Source: Crotophaga sulcirostris
Lineage: Eukaryota; Chordata; Aves; Cuculiformes; Crotophagidae
Assembly (NCBI GenBank): GCA_013397455.1
Contig: VYZB01000725.1
Coordinates: 22,123 to 86,122 of the forward strand
Direction of reading: 5' to 3'
DNA: 64,000 bases
Shown here piece by piece: positions 25,262 to 40,100 of this stretch; position 1 is the first letter of the stretch; each line of letters begins with the position of its first letter. Below the pieces are notes generated by a model. The model had not been told where the DNA came from and did not search any database. It saw nothing but the letters and a program-made list of their open reading frames with translations. The position numbers were made by a program, and so were the translations under genes.

Positions 25262-28200
25262 ATGACCATGGTCCTGGGAAACCACTTTTTACGTTGGATC
25301 ACAACAGAAGTCCTAAGACCCCCTTATATTATTCACCTTTAGAAATGGGTGAGTATCTTGCAGTAACACATAAGGAAAAACCCCGAACTGTTGTTTAGTG
25401 ACATGCCACATTTCCCTAATAACAACATAACTAGTTTATATGGCTAAAATCATAAAAATGTCTCTAAAAATAAAAGAAAACCAACCACTGCATTTTCTGC
25501 TCCGAGTAGAAATATCACAGAAAAAAACCCTACAGATGAAAGATGGGATCAGGGAGAAGCGACAGAAAGCATCTATAGAATCGTTAAAACAATTGAAAAT
25601 ACTTGTATGCTTCTAAAATGCTACAAATGCTTTTTTCCATACAGAAGTTCAACCTGCTTCATTTGTAGACGTTAACCATTCCAAGGCACATTCCCATTTT
25701 GCTGAACAGCAGTGTTCAAGTGCTCAGCTCAATGTCACGTCTCATTCTTTCAGGCTTTACTCTCCTTCTGCATTTTGTTTTGGTTGCTATTGCCTCTCAG
25801 GAGAGATTACCTGTAAGGGGTTATTGTCTGTATGCATTTAGTAGTTTTAATGATCATTCCTGAAGTACAGCAATTTACTTATGAACTTAGTACCACACCA
25901 GTGGCACCAGTGCGTTTCCTCCTACCTCAGACATATCATACTGGATACAGAGCAAACTACTCCATTAAATGAAAACCTGAAGCAGTGCAGTAAGAATTCA
26001 GAATTTTCTTCTGTGTGCCTGTTTCTTTCCATTCTTGGTACCAGGCAGTTGTGTGGCAGTAAGACTGCCAAAGTGATATAGTCAGAGCTACAGTGACTGC
26101 CTCTGTTAATAACAGCCACAGCAAGCAATGGTAGAATATCCTCGACATAAAGGGCTGTACCACTATCACAGGAGACATCAGTTTCTTTCAAGAAACCTCT
26201 TCAAGGAAGACTTTAGCAGCTGTTTTACACATAAGATTGCAACTGTTGAAAATACAAAGAAATAAGTGACTGACAATCTGTCCATTGGAGTCCATTAAGA
26301 AAAATATAACATATAGCAGGACAAAAAAATCTCCCAGTTGCTGTCAACATATTTATACAGTAGATCTTCACAGAACAGCCTTTTCACCTCTCCATGTGGG
26401 AATAAAAATCCCTTTAATGTTAATGATGCTCTTAGTTTGCATTGTCAGGGGATACACATGCATAAATAGTGTATAAATAGCAGCCATGTTCAAATCCTAG
26501 GAACTGCAGATACACAATTTTCTTGCATTTGGTTTGAACCTGTTTTAAGCAACACTACAGAAAACTGGTACTAAATCTATGTTAATATCATGCTAAAGAT
26601 CTAGAAAATAGAGACAAAGATAAACTTCTCAATCATTAGGCTGGCACTCACAATCACAGTAAGTTGCTTAAGTGCCGTGGTCCTCTCTAAGGAACATTCA
26701 GACAATGGGACATTTGCATACAGTGACTATTCACTAAAGCATAACAGGCTGAATTAAGACATTATTTCTCTTTAACACCAGATTTCATGGCTTTGGACAG
26801 CTTTAGCACAATCCTGAGTTTTTTACTTTTTTCTTTTTTTTTATTACAAAAAATATCTTTATGTTGATAACGAAGCAGAGAAAATTACTGTCTGAGCTCA
26901 TGAAAGTGACTGTTGAAGCAAAACAATTACTTTATTACAAATTAATAATACAATTCATCTATAATCTTTTATTGAGCTCTTGGAGAATAGTTTGTTCTCC
27001 AGTGGACAGAAATTCTCTCTAGAACCCATTTATTGCAGAAGATAAATTTAAGAGTGGTGTCACATTTTGAAAAATGTTATTTTATTGGCTGTAATTTGTC
27101 ATGGTACCTGTGGGGACTGGATGACAGCTCAACACTGCTATTGTCCTTCATGTTGATATCCTTTTTTTAGTTGGGACTGTCCTGGGAATATACTAGAAGT
27201 GATTTATTTGTCCCTGGACCTGTAAAAGGTTTCAGGAAGGTGGAAATGGATGTATGGCTAGTTTAGAAGAAATAAGAAATGAACCCAGCACACTTATTTA
27301 GCCAGGAAACTAACAACCAGCAGGGAATATTTAATCACTTCACATTACAACTGAGTAAGACTTTTGATGGCTCATCTCCTTACTGCTTGCAGTGAAAAAG
27401 CCAGCCAGCCCAGAATCAGCAGCCCACTGCTTCACAACAATGAGATGTCCTTTGGCATCTACTTTACACTGTCATCCTCAGGAGCAAAACAGTATAACAG
27501 TATGCTGTGCGTGCTGCTGTGACTAATTTTCCAGATGAAATAACCCTCCTGAGATAAATTTTACTTAATGAGTAGTATTCGATGTTCGCTATCAACAGCC
27601 TATAAAGCTCCTGTTTTAACAAAGTCATCTAATTTTAAGATATTGTACTTGTTACCATCCATATGACCAGCCTAAGCTTTGTAACTGTACTAAACCTGCT
27701 GATGACTGGGTCAACCTGTACAACAGCCAGTGTTCCCTCAGCCATAGCAGGTAAGATATTAAAAACCAAAAAAAAGGCCAAAGTCATATTTGAGTTTTGT
27801 AAAAAATTTATATATCCTGACAGCAGGTGTTTGCTTAAAGAAAAAAGGAGATATGTCTTTAATTTAAGTAGGCCAAGTTGTATTACTATTTAATGAAATT
27901 CAGTCTTTTAGAACAGCACATTTTAAAAGCACCAAGCCTGCACATTGCAGTTTCTCTCAGGCAGAAGACTGTGGGGCTCAGAAGGATTGAAGCAGTCTGT
28001 CTAGACACAACCAAACGCAGGATCAGAACTTTGCTCTACAATTGACAATAGTAACAAACTCTCATTTTGCTTGACTCTCGGCAGGTAACTCGCTTACAAC
28101 AGTAATTATAATCAAATGGGGTTAGCAAAACCAACAAAAATAACCAGGTTTCCACAGAATCTCCTTGCTTTTGGGCTGTTCCATTTATTGCACCATATGC

Positions 28201-31200
28201 ACATAAAGAAATTATCTATTATGCAAGCCTCACGCATAATCTTTCTTCCTTTCAAGCCCAGTTATTAGTATCTGGATTATTCAAGCAAATAATCCCCAAT
28301 AGCATTGCAGCTATTTAATTATTTTAAAGATGAGTTATGCAGACCCACTCTAGAAACACACATGTTTGGAAAGAATGTGTTGAGATCAGCAGTGCTCATG
28401 GCATGATTTAAACTGAAACAAAAAATATTTATTAAAACAGGAATAGTCTTTGTCTGAAAAGCCCAAATGCGTGCACACAAATTTCAGCTCCCAGGCTCCA
28501 TCTCATAGTGCTGCACTATGTAGCATTTCACAAATAAAGTTAAGAAGATATTGTAAGGCATAGCTAATCAATATATTTTTAAATGTCTTTGCTGAAATCT
28601 GGTCACACTGTAGTTCCTGGATGACAGGACTACAGATATGTAAACAAAAACTTTTTTAACAAGGCAAAAAACATTCTGCCTGGAGCATCACTTAACATCA
28701 TAGTCACTACAAACCCTCAACCCTCTCCTCCAGTCATGACACACACATCCCTTTTATGAAGAGATATTTTACATATTTATACCATGTCAAGTGTGGCAGC
28801 CATTAAAGCACACAGTTTGCAGAAGGAAGACATCAGAATTTATCCATGCTGTTAATTATATTCTTGTGCAACAGCAAGAAAACCACACCCCATTTGCAAT
28901 ACATTGTCGCTTGTTTGTCCAGACTCTTTACTTTGGTTAATTACTCAAGAACACTTTCCAGAATCAGTTTAGAAGTACATTTCAGTGGTCAGCGAACATT
29001 GATTTACTCCTTGTCTTGGTTCATAACTTTTTCAAGTAAATGAATTGGTTTTATCCTTTAGAAAAGTGTTTTTTATTTGTGTGAGGGGAAATGTATATTT
29101 ACATTCTGATCTACCATAAAGTTACCTTTTCTTATCTATTCAGATGCAACCTTCAGACCTCAGAAATCATAAAGCATACTAAAACACTAAATCAGAGAAC
29201 ACCATATTAATTATCATGGTAATGTATTTGTTGTTACTATTTAAGATCCATGAATTATATAACATTGACAAAGCAATGTTGGTTCGGTGTTCTTGGGTTT
29301 TGTTCCTAATTTCAGGGCTACCATCATAAAAAGGCAGGCACAGCTATGTGATTCAGACATTCAACAGATACACAGTTCATTTAACTTCTATTGTAATTTA
29401 GTAGCTTTACTAACCAAACTTTAGTGCTGCCAAATAATTTTATTTTATAAAAACTAAGTGCAGTCATACAAATCCACGAGCAAACACTAGGTGTGTTACT
29501 CGGTAAAATCAAACCATTAGCACCAGCAATCTGCACTTTGAAATTTTCCTTTTCTCCCACTAGACTTGGTCACCTTTAAAACTAGACCAAGGTAATTATG
29601 TGATTAGATGAAGGAACTGATAAGCATGTAGATACTCATTTCAATCTTGAAACTATAATAAAAAAAATACAAGACTAGACATTTCCTGTTAAATTAATTC
29701 AGTAGCAGCAGTCATTTCCTGCAATTCAAATTATATTAAGGAAAGCAAAGCTAGAATGACTGGTACACTGCCACAAACTCGTGCTTCAAAAATAAAACAA
29801 ATGGATAAAAGCCATGGGGCATTTCCAGACCTCTAATGTTCCATGGGTAGGATTTATAATCATTTACCTATTAAAGTAACTATTCCTGTGTAGTTGTATG
29901 TTTTAAATGATTTCTCCAGAAAACATCAAATGGAATACCTTAGCTGGTGAAATACTGACTGTCCTTCTAATGATGCTCCAATGAGCAGTAACTCATAGGG
30001 ATGGAAATATTTGGGATGCCTAGCAATTCAATAAATAACTTGACAATTTTGGCTCCACTCTATTTTCAGAAGCATAGAGCTCTTGCAGGGTATAAAAGTT
30101 TTTTGAAAGTAAGAGGTCTAAGTTTTGATTCAATATTGTTCAAGGCCACTCAAGCAGATTTCAGGAAGTCTGCTGCGAAGGTTTTGAGTTCAGCTCTCAA
30201 GTGCAATGTGCTCTAAATACATGACCTGCATTGAACTGCTGCCCTAGCAAGCTGTAGCTATTTTTCACTTCACAATACAAAGTCCACGGTACTTGAAGGT
30301 TGGATCTACATGATATATTAAACGCTTTACCAACACTACTTTCTTTAGGAGTGCACAGCCATCGGAACTATGCACAATACCATTTATCAAATACACCTCA
30401 CAAAGACATTTTTGAAGTTCTCCACCTCTTTTTCATGTAGACGCAATTCTTAAGCAGAACAAGGTAAAAAAACCCAAAAACAAACAAAACACCAAGAAAA
30501 TGTTGCAGATGCAAACCTACAGTGTTTCTTGTCATTGAAGACCTTCCCCTTAACTTCCATTACTTCCCCAACAGGGCTCAGTTATAGCCTCTGTCTGATG
30601 GTATCAGCCTTTCTATGCCCTGTGTAATTAATAGTTTATGGACTGACTCTATGAACTGGAAAGTAATTTCTTGTAAAGTGAGAAATGATCTCTAAACAAA
30701 TGTAACATTACAGTTTGTCTCCAGTGCTTCTGCCTTGATCGCATGTAACCTTCCACCTACAAAATGAACTAACTGTCTGTTATTATTAATCACTAGAGAC
30801 TAAGGATAGATTTCATCATGTCCAAGAGAATCAATAAATGGCATAAAATACTTAGGTAAATAATATTTTCCCTTTTATTTATTTAATTCACACAACATTA
30901 ACACTTACTCATTTTACATCTGATGTCTGGATATTTGAGGTCTGGATATTTGAGGTCCTCTCAAAACAAACAAAATCAAGTATTTATTCTTAAATAAAGG
31001 TTTCTCAACACACTGGTATCCAACAGTGGTTCTGTCCGAAGAACAAACACCCGAGCTTCTAACAATGAGTTTATAGAAGCATACAGACACACATAGAAGG
31101 GATTTTATATGAACACAGGCATTTTAAAAGTTCATCATTATGACTTGATAGGCAATCATTGTAAAGACAGCAAAAGTAATTTTTTTCTTGCTTTGCTCTA

Positions 31201-34056
31201 GTCAAGGTAAGGGAATCTCTCAGTAGGGCAAAGAAGGAACAATAAGACTAGCAATGAAGTCGGTTGGTTTAAATCTGAAAACAGAAGATTGTTCGAAGGA
31301 ATCCTTTGGAAGGTTTGTTTACAGTTCTGTCTAATTCTTATATATTTTGATGAATGAATTGACATATAAAGTAACATCTAGCCAGTAGTGTCAATATTGA
31401 ATAATGTGATGAGAACTAAAACAGTCATTCAAAAGGAACCTTCACATTTTTATTCATCTATTCCTCAACTACAACATGTTTTGTATCAAGAACTAAGAAA
31501 AGCACAACTCATTCCCCATTACAGTGAGTTGTTTAACACTGCAGATGTCTAAGCAAGCTTCTTCTCTGATAGCTCTCATACTGGGCAAGGGTATCTTTTC
31601 CAGTATGAGAAATAATTTTCTAATACGAGATCTCATGTCATAACTAGATACTGAAGAAAGTCAAAAGGGAAATGTCTCTGTTCCATCTGAGCAAGGTATA
31701 AATTAAGAACAGTCTCAGCATTTCACTTCATGCTTGGTGTGAAATACAAACCTCAAATTTTGTGGGCATGTCAAATTTAGGACGTCAACTTTATTTTACC
31801 AAGTACTGCACCAAAAAGAAGAATGAAGTTTTCCCACCAAAAATACTGTAAATAGGCAGAAGTTCATTATAAAACCTGTCTTGTTTGCAGAATTTTTCAG
31901 GAAAGTACACAACCATGTGTACAGGTGTCCTTAACTATTATCAACTATGCCAACACACCAAATTAAAACCAAAGCAAACCAAAACGATCTACTGCTAGCA
32001 CCTTGTCATCTGCCAGGGAGTAGATTGTCCAAGATAGAGCCTTTCATATTGTTTGTAAGAAAAAAATTGGCATCTTTTCTATATTCAGGAAGTTCAATTC
32101 TTCCTCCGAACATTACTTTTGTATACTATTTAAAAAACATCTCAGCTTACGGATTAATCCTTTCAATCCACAAAACTGGTCTCTCTTGACTCTTAGGCTT
32201 ATCTTCTGTATTTCATGTCCTGGTCCTTCAAGTGCCCTATCTTGAAGGCTAGATTAATAGATAGCCTTTCTTTTTATAAGCAGTACTTAGTATTGAACTC
32301 CAGATGTGTCCCTGAATGATGTTTCCTGATGAAATTAAAAGAGGAGAGCACTATTTTTGCAGAGCCCTAAATAATGTTCTTTCCCTTGCTCTTTAATAAA
32401 AACACGTGTGATCATCTGCCATTGGCCCAACTACTTAAGAGACGAGAAAAATTTCTTAAAGCAGAATCTATAAAGATGAACTTCATGTTTCTTGGCAGTA
32501 CAGTGAGATGCAATTATTCGCTGGAACATAAGGAATTTTTAATGAAGTTTGACTGATCCAAAGCTCCATAGGCGGAACTGGGAAAACCTGCCTTCAAAGA
32601 TCTTTTCTCTCAGTCATTCATCAGTGGGAGTGATCTTCACCAAAACAATGGGTAGGTAGTACAAACTAAGACCAAAAAGGACGCATGAAAATTACTCCAA
32701 TACTCTGTGCATTATGTTAAAAAATGAAGAAATGTCACAACTTCTCCTGAAAACAGTTGTAAGAGATGACTCAGAATTAATTACTATTTACCCTTTCCAC
32801 ATGGCAAATAATACAGGGAATAGAAAACTAGCTGTAGAAACCCCAGGATTCACTTCTCAAAGGAATTGGTCCAAAAGAAGCTACTGAATTCTTGGTGAGA
32901 TTTTCAGTATTTTGAATTTTATTGTACCAAAACTTCAGCTTTCTTCTCAGGCTAATCAAGCCTTTAACAGTTTAAATTTGTTGGTTTAAGCACTTTTCAC
33001 AGCTTCCTGCTGCCTGCAAGTATCCACTTGATGAACACCAAGTCATCCTGCTTGTAACAGAAGTCACAGTGTGTCAACCACCTGCATTAAGTTTTGTGCT
33101 TAGACCACTGCTTCTTTGCTAATCTCCCAAACTACTTTTTGGTTAAGATTAAAAATTATGATAGGCAAAACCATTTTGTTGTGCTTTTTAATACTGTTAT
33201 ACAATATGTATATGTAATATATAACCTGATTATAATACCAATATACTGTAGGGTTGTACTGTAGTAAATCTCCACTACTGTTATCCACACAAGAGAAAAT
33301 AAATAAAAGTTTTAGATTTAAAATACACTGTGGAAAACTATAACTGAGAAGACAAAAGATAAAGCATAGATTGGTAGTTTAATGAGATAATGGCATGACA
33401 GGGAGAAATTCAGGCAATTTGAGAAGAGCCATAGACAGACTTTCGTGAGCTGAACTGTGCTGTTAAGCGCTTTCAACAGAGTAGACCAGTTCAAGCCAAC
33501 TGAAGTGGGACACAGAAAGGGATCAAAAGTACAAAAGGGTGCAAATCACTTGAAGTCAAGACTATATACAGTCCCTCCAGTCAATTCTTCACTGTCACTC
33601 ATGTGAACAGCTTTTGAATGTGGTCACAGGTATGTTTATATGAGTAAAGAAGTTGACCTTGGGCATTCCTTTTGTACAGTCACCTGATCTCGGTGTACGC
33701 AAAGCACGTAGCACTACATCCCTAGAAGAGCAGTCTTTCAGCAAAGTTTAGGCATGTGTGAATGAAATCCCAGTTAAATTTGCTCTCACATTCAGGTTTT
33801 CAAATGGGTATTCACCCCTTGAACAGAACATTTGCAGAATCTCATCTTCATTTACTACTCACAGATTGCACATTCAGAAACCCATATGAAGTTCAATACT
33901 AAGTACTGCTTAGAAAAAAATACAGATTTTGTATCACAGGTGGGAGAGAAATATTTGAGACCTTTAACATTCCACTGTTGTAGTTGAGCCTAACAGAACT
34001 CCATATCAACAGACTTGAAACTGTAACATCTGACAGACAACAAACCTCAAATCCAC
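25262..34056. other. AT-rich non-coding span
   Basis: Almost 9 kb without a transposon or gene that I recognise. Open stretches are at most about 90 codons. The only local repeat noticed is a 15-bp tandem pair at 30925-30954. Confidence 0.65.
30925..30954. repeat. 15-bp tandem duplication, two units
   Basis: GTCTGGATATTTGAG occurs twice in a row without mismatches (30925-30939 and 30940-30954). It is probably a replication-slippage product. Confidence 0.95.
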
Positions 34057-34167
34057 CTTTTTACTTTTCTTCAAAATAATAGTGAAAGGAAGCTTAATCA
34101 AATCTATTAAACAGGAAAAAATATTTTTTTCACAGTGTTTAAATGTGCCTCTATGAAATGAATCTCT
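34057..34167. repeat. Dispersed 111-bp repeat, copy 1 of 2
   Basis: This segment recurs in direct orientation at 42940-43048. The two differ by one substitution (GTGCCT versus GTGGCT) and one 2-bp indel (CACAG versus CAG). Sequence on both sides is unrelated. It contains a 6-A/TA/7-T block but no coding potential, no CR1 features and no target-site duplication that I can see. It may be an unrecognised low-copy repeat or a recent small duplicative insertion. Strand is arbitrary. Confidence 0.95.
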
Positions 34168-37100
34168 AAATATGGTTAGAATACTGTAACATTATACAGA
34201 TATTTATATGCTCTAACTTTGAGGAATTGATTCCCTGCATTTTTATTTATTTATAGCACAGATAGGGGGAAAATAAGTATGAGTCCTTAATCTGTTGCTG
34301 TTTAGTTTTCGGTTTTGAGTCTGATCTTTTTTTTTACATCACAAAATACATCAGACTTCTTTTTTTTTTTTTTTATAAATATCGGGGTGATGAATACATT
34401 TAAAATTCATGAATAGATACAAAACTTTTTTATTCCTTGCCTGAATATAATTAATCAAGAATTCTTGATGTGGCAAACACAAGTCAGCATTTTTGTTTGT
34501 TTCTTCCCATGGCAAAAAATAATCCTTCTAACTAAAAATACTGTGGAAAAGTATAGACATTTAGTGCTGTGGGAAGTGTAAAAAGGTATCGGTACATTTT
34601 TAGGCATCACATATAACTAAAATCAGCATGTACTAGCAATGACAAAAAGTAGTAATACTTCAATAACTATTAAGCTGGTTAAACTTGGATTCATTAATGA
34701 AGAATATCCACGCAGTAACTGACCAAAAGTCTTCTTTGAATCGGTTACAGAACTGGAAATCTCACCAGAATCCTCGAGACTTGCACTGGTTTTCATCGCC
34801 ATGCTGTGAGCACCTATGATTTGGCAACAACCCATTTATTTGCAATGTGGGAGACCTGCAAGTTCAAATCTACCTTTACATCACAATTCTCTCAGGATAC
34901 ATACTAAATAACAGGTGTAAGAAGGAGCAAACCCCTCATCAACTGCACTTGTTAATAGACTGGTGAATGCCACAAATCCCAGAAGTAAAGGTACTATGAA
35001 AAAAGAAAGAACAGGGAAGCTTTGTGTATTAGTGTAAAATTAACATCATTGAAGAAAATGCAGATCAAAAGTTCTTTTTCTCATCCAGTTCTTGATACAG
35101 TCTGGATCAAATGTCTGAGCAAAATCAGGTACTGGAGAAGCCCAGCACTGGGAGAGGAAAGGAGGGAGTAGACAGCTGTAGTTCCATGGGAGCTGACACT
35201 CATGGCCAGGAGAAGGTAAGGCAAGGCTCTACACATCCCTCAACCCCTGAAGATTGCTTCCCGTACTCTCAGAAGGGCAAACAGGTAATGCAGATCAGCT
35301 CATGGAGTCAGTAATCCAGGTTTCATCCTCAGGACAGAACTACATGGCAAAATAATTGACTCTCAAGTCTCACTAAGCACTGGGTACATCTACAAAGAAT
35401 TTTTTGTCTCATACACAGAAGGAAAATTAACTTTAACAAGACAACTGAGAAACCTGAAAGCTAGGTTTTTGCAAGCTTTGGCTAAGCATGAAAGCCAGTA
35501 TGAAAGCAAAATATCTGTGGCTGTTCATCATGGGTGGCTGGACTATCAAGCAACTGTTAAACCACTCAAGAAATGCCTCTGCACAGTAATAAATGTCTGC
35601 TCTGATTTGTTTTTTATTATTGAAAAAAATCTTTAATAATGGTACAGAGGTGGCAATCAGTATCCAGAGGGGGAAATCAGTCAGAGTGACTTTCAGAACA
35701 TCACTGTGCTATGAATTTATAATGAAAGAACTACACACAGGATCAAAGATCTCTGAATGTGAAGTGTATGGGGCAGATTTGAGGTTACTATAAAAGAAAC
35801 AAAGCATCCATCATAAACTAAAACTAGCATAGATCTGCTGCATAACCCAATGTCCTGTGTTAGTGTAGCACAACGAGTTTGAGGAGTAGAATAAAGAGTA
35901 CAAGAATCAACCAAAGTTAGACTGAAAGACTATGAAGATTCACATAATTTGGAACAACATGGAGCAAAACCATTCCACTTTCTCTTTGTATGGATTCTGT
36001 GAGTAGTAAAGCCAACATTCATGACCATCAACTACAGCTCTAATTACACACATTTACAGTATTCCCTGTTAGTCCACCTTGATCGCACAAGGAACTGACA
36101 TATTCCAGCTCTGACACTGCAAGCAGCTCACTGACATTTGCTGTTTGTAGCTCTGTTTGCAGAGGCCATAATATGTGTCAGACATTTTTTCCTCATCAAT
36201 TTCCACAATCTTTCCCTTACTTAAAAATACAATTTCAGATTTTACCAATATAACTAGGCAACAGTAGGCCTCATTCTCTTCACCTTTTAATTCCTTAAGA
36301 TATTAGACAACAATATGGAACTTTTGGGTAAAATTGAAACAAATGGGTCAGGAGTAATTGGTATCACTGGAAGTTACCATCGCTAAGCTGAAGTTTATTA
36401 CATTATTTACAGCACAGCTTATTTTACAGAAACAGCTGGTAACATATCTGCAGATCTTCCATTTCATCCCAATTCCTGTCAAGTGGACCTGAGAGACAGG
36501 ATAGTCCATACCTTGTGGAACTGGGGCCCTGCTTTATTCCCAAAATTATAGACTTAATCCAGTAGAGATAGGCTACGCATTTTTCCCTTCTTATCCATTC
36601 AGCAGTTGCTTTTTTAAAATGGTAGATACAGAAAGCACAGCTAACAGAGCAAGCTCTTACCACCTGTCTCTGTGTGAAGTTGGTGTGCAGTACTCATCTA
36701 CAATGTTCTGGCTCTTTTCCACTCAGTCCACTCGTGGGCTCTTTAATAGGCCTTTGTGCAAGAGTGGCTTTCTTAATTTCAAAAGCAAGTACACCTGGAA
36801 AGAAGGGGAGGCTACTTCTCCCCCTCCCCTTCACATTATAACTTCCTCATACAAATTAGAGAATCCTTCCTGAAGATTCTAAAATGCCAGTTTTTCTTCA
36901 TAGTTGCTTTGTAACTTTTTTACTCAAAAGTAGGAATTTGCATACCAGTGTTCCAGCTCCACCAGAGTGATTTCCCATCCTAGTCTGGGAACAGCGTTTT
37001 TTCAGAATGTTTCCAGAACTGCCAGAAGTAAGAAATACCTGGTATTTTACCAGAAGCTCATTTTCTCAAGAGATTTCTAGGCAACTTCATCAGAATGAGT

Positions 37101-40100
37101 TCTGCAAGCTGTTTCTTGTAAGGTTTGTAACAAAAACCGTTTCACCAAAAGCAGAAAGTCAGGGCAAATAAAAATAATAGTAACAAAGAGAAGGATAGTT
37201 CTTTTATTGGTTCTTTGCCCTTAGATCGCTATGTTGGCAAGTCTTTATCGCTGAAATTATCCTTCATTATAAATAAATTACCATATTTTGTTGCAAACTT
37301 AACCCACATTCTTTGCCAACAGAAATAGAACTATTTGCTGTCCAGATCCAAAATTCAAACCGGAAAAGTATTTGTGAGTGAAATTTGGGCTATTTCATGG
37401 TAGTCATTCAGAACTGCCCCCAGACTGGTTATTTTTTTCGTAAAGTTTAGAAGAACTTAACTAAAAGGAGGTACACACTTCTTCGGCATGTCTGTGCTAT
37501 TACAGCAGAAATTAGTATCTGCTCCAGGACATAAACATGGTCTTATTGTGTTTGATAGATGGTACCGGGATCTGCCACTGCAATAACTCAGATAGTCTGT
37601 GCAGCAAGCACGAGCAGTGTTGATTTACACTAAGTACATTCATTAGAATTAAGGAAAATATTCAAAACAAAATAGTTGTAATAAATTAAAGAGGTTTAGA
37701 GACCAGACTTGCCTTTGAAATGTAGTTTTCGTTTCAGTCCAGTGCGCTCTATATTTTTTGGTTTTATTCAGATTGGAAGAAAAAATATTACTCTATTAAT
37801 ATTAACACTGGTTAAACGCCATACTTGTTTTATGAAGTAAAGCCAAAAGATGAATTAACCACAGTGTCAACTACATCGACAGTTCCTCCAGATTAGGGAC
37901 AAGACAGTTTGACAGGAGAACGATGGGAAATCATGTGAATGTGATCCAAGATCTTTTTAGCTAAACAGCACGACCCCTTTTTATTAAGCCCAGACAGCAT
38001 TGGTACTGCAGCCCTATTTTCCTAGATTATGCTGTAAACTGAGCACACATGCACAGCCACAGAGCCTATAAGATAGAGACTGGGAAAACTGACAGAGCTA
38101 AGCTGTTCTGTGTGGATTCTCAGTACTATCGTTGATTTTGAAACAGGGCTTACAGTTGAATATTTGAGTTCTTCATAAAAAAAAGAAACAAGCAATACAA
38201 AAGCATTTCAAGAAAGCTAGTGTGTTCCCCTTAACTAGCATAACCATTGTAAAACCAGGACTGGTTACCTGTGTAAATGATTGTAAAAATGGACTGAAAT
38301 CTAATAGTGGGTGTTACTCTGAACATAAGGGAATGTCTTTATGCTTTGAAAGGGCAACATACATAATCCACTGTAAAAAGACAGCAGGACCCATTTCCAC
38401 AAGCTGCTGAGCAGGCCACATAACACAATAAATGAAATCCAGACTCTTAAGTACCCTGTGGGCTAGAAAAAGAACTGGAGATCCAGGAAAATCCAAATCT
38501 TCCTGCTTTTTCACAGTAAACAGTTCTGACTGGCTTATCTTCCTCATTCCTGTGCATACATGAACTTCATTAACAAACATGCATGGAAAAGGTGCTTAAG
38601 GACAAATCAGTAATTGCTCTTTTATAACAAATCAAAAGTTACTGAGAAAATCTTCTCTAAAGACTCTGTCAAAACAAGTGCCTTAAGGATTAGCAGAAGC
38701 TAAATCCTCTGTCAGAGAGATTTTTCTCAATAGCAGTAAAAGGAGTTTAGTATCAGAAGATCTTAGAAAATATACTTTCCTCCCTCTCAGAAGGGTTATC
38801 TGAATAGTGCTGCCTTCTTCAGAAGCACAGATTCCGTTTCTTCCCTTTTGTTTTTATACGAGCTCTACTTTTCACAGCAAATACAGCATGTAGCAACTCT
38901 GAAAGCAGCAACATTGGTTCCTTTCTCATGTCACTAGGACTGCTATTGGCAAGGACAGAGCCTTTCGGAACTTTTGCCTAATGAATGAAAGGCAGTTAAC
39001 AAGCTCTGAGCTAGTTACATATTTTCAAATAATAGTCCACCTTGTGTCTGGGGAATACAGTGAGAGTTAGATTTCAACATTTTTATTTTTTTTATTTAAA
39101 TACGGACAGACTACAGAGTCTCATTTGCTTGTCATACAAGTCAACGTTTGCTCTTTCAGCCTATAAGAAATTTTTGTGGAAGATTTGTTTTAAATATTCA
39201 GAAGCTTGACACATGTCAAAGCCTTTCAAACTCACCGTTGGAGAAATTAATATTTAACATGCTGTCAATGGAGAGCCATCATGTTTATTGTCTTAAAGTA
39301 ATTCAGACAAGTCTTTTATTTTGACTTGCCACTTGAGCTTACATCACTAACAGAACGCAGCATCTGTCTCACTCTGAGCTACTGTGACGTGAATAAATGC
39401 AATCGATAAGCGTTAGAAACAATACAGGATTTTCTCCATACACAGAGAATCTGCCAGCATGATCACATTCATATTCACCTTCTGCACTGGAACAACAAGC
39501 ATGTTTTTCCCAAACACTTTTCTGACTGGAATTTGCAAAGATTCTTTGGATTGTATGCCCTTAGCACTAATCAACAGCAAGAAAGAAAATCACGTGCAAG
39601 TTTAGCTTATGAATGGACACCCTCATTTGCCAATGGTTATGTTTTTCAAATACTGTTCAGTTTCCAGCATTCAATTTTCTTTTCAGAATTCCTTTCCAGA
39701 ATCAAAGATATAAAAGCTTTAGGTTGGCAAATTATGTAGCATCCCAACTATTAATGAATAGCTTATGTAATCTAAAAGCAATGGGTTTGTTCCTATGTCT
39801 CAAGTGGACCATTAAGAAAAAAAGAGAGGTGGCTGTTCCCTGATTTGGAGCCTTCTTCTTCATCACAGAACTGGCAGTATTTCACAGGTAGAAAGGGAAA
39901 ATTCATCTTGGAATGATCTAAGGCTAGCTATTGGACTCAGTAAGCCTCTCTCCACTGCAGGCTGCCAGCCTACCAGGGCCTTGCTGCCCTGTATCACTTA
40001 CTCATAAAGCAGGGAACCATGTAAAGCAACCACACCACTACTTATGTTGTCCATTTGGTTTTGTACCTCTCTTTAGCTCCTTGCAAAAACCATAAAATTC

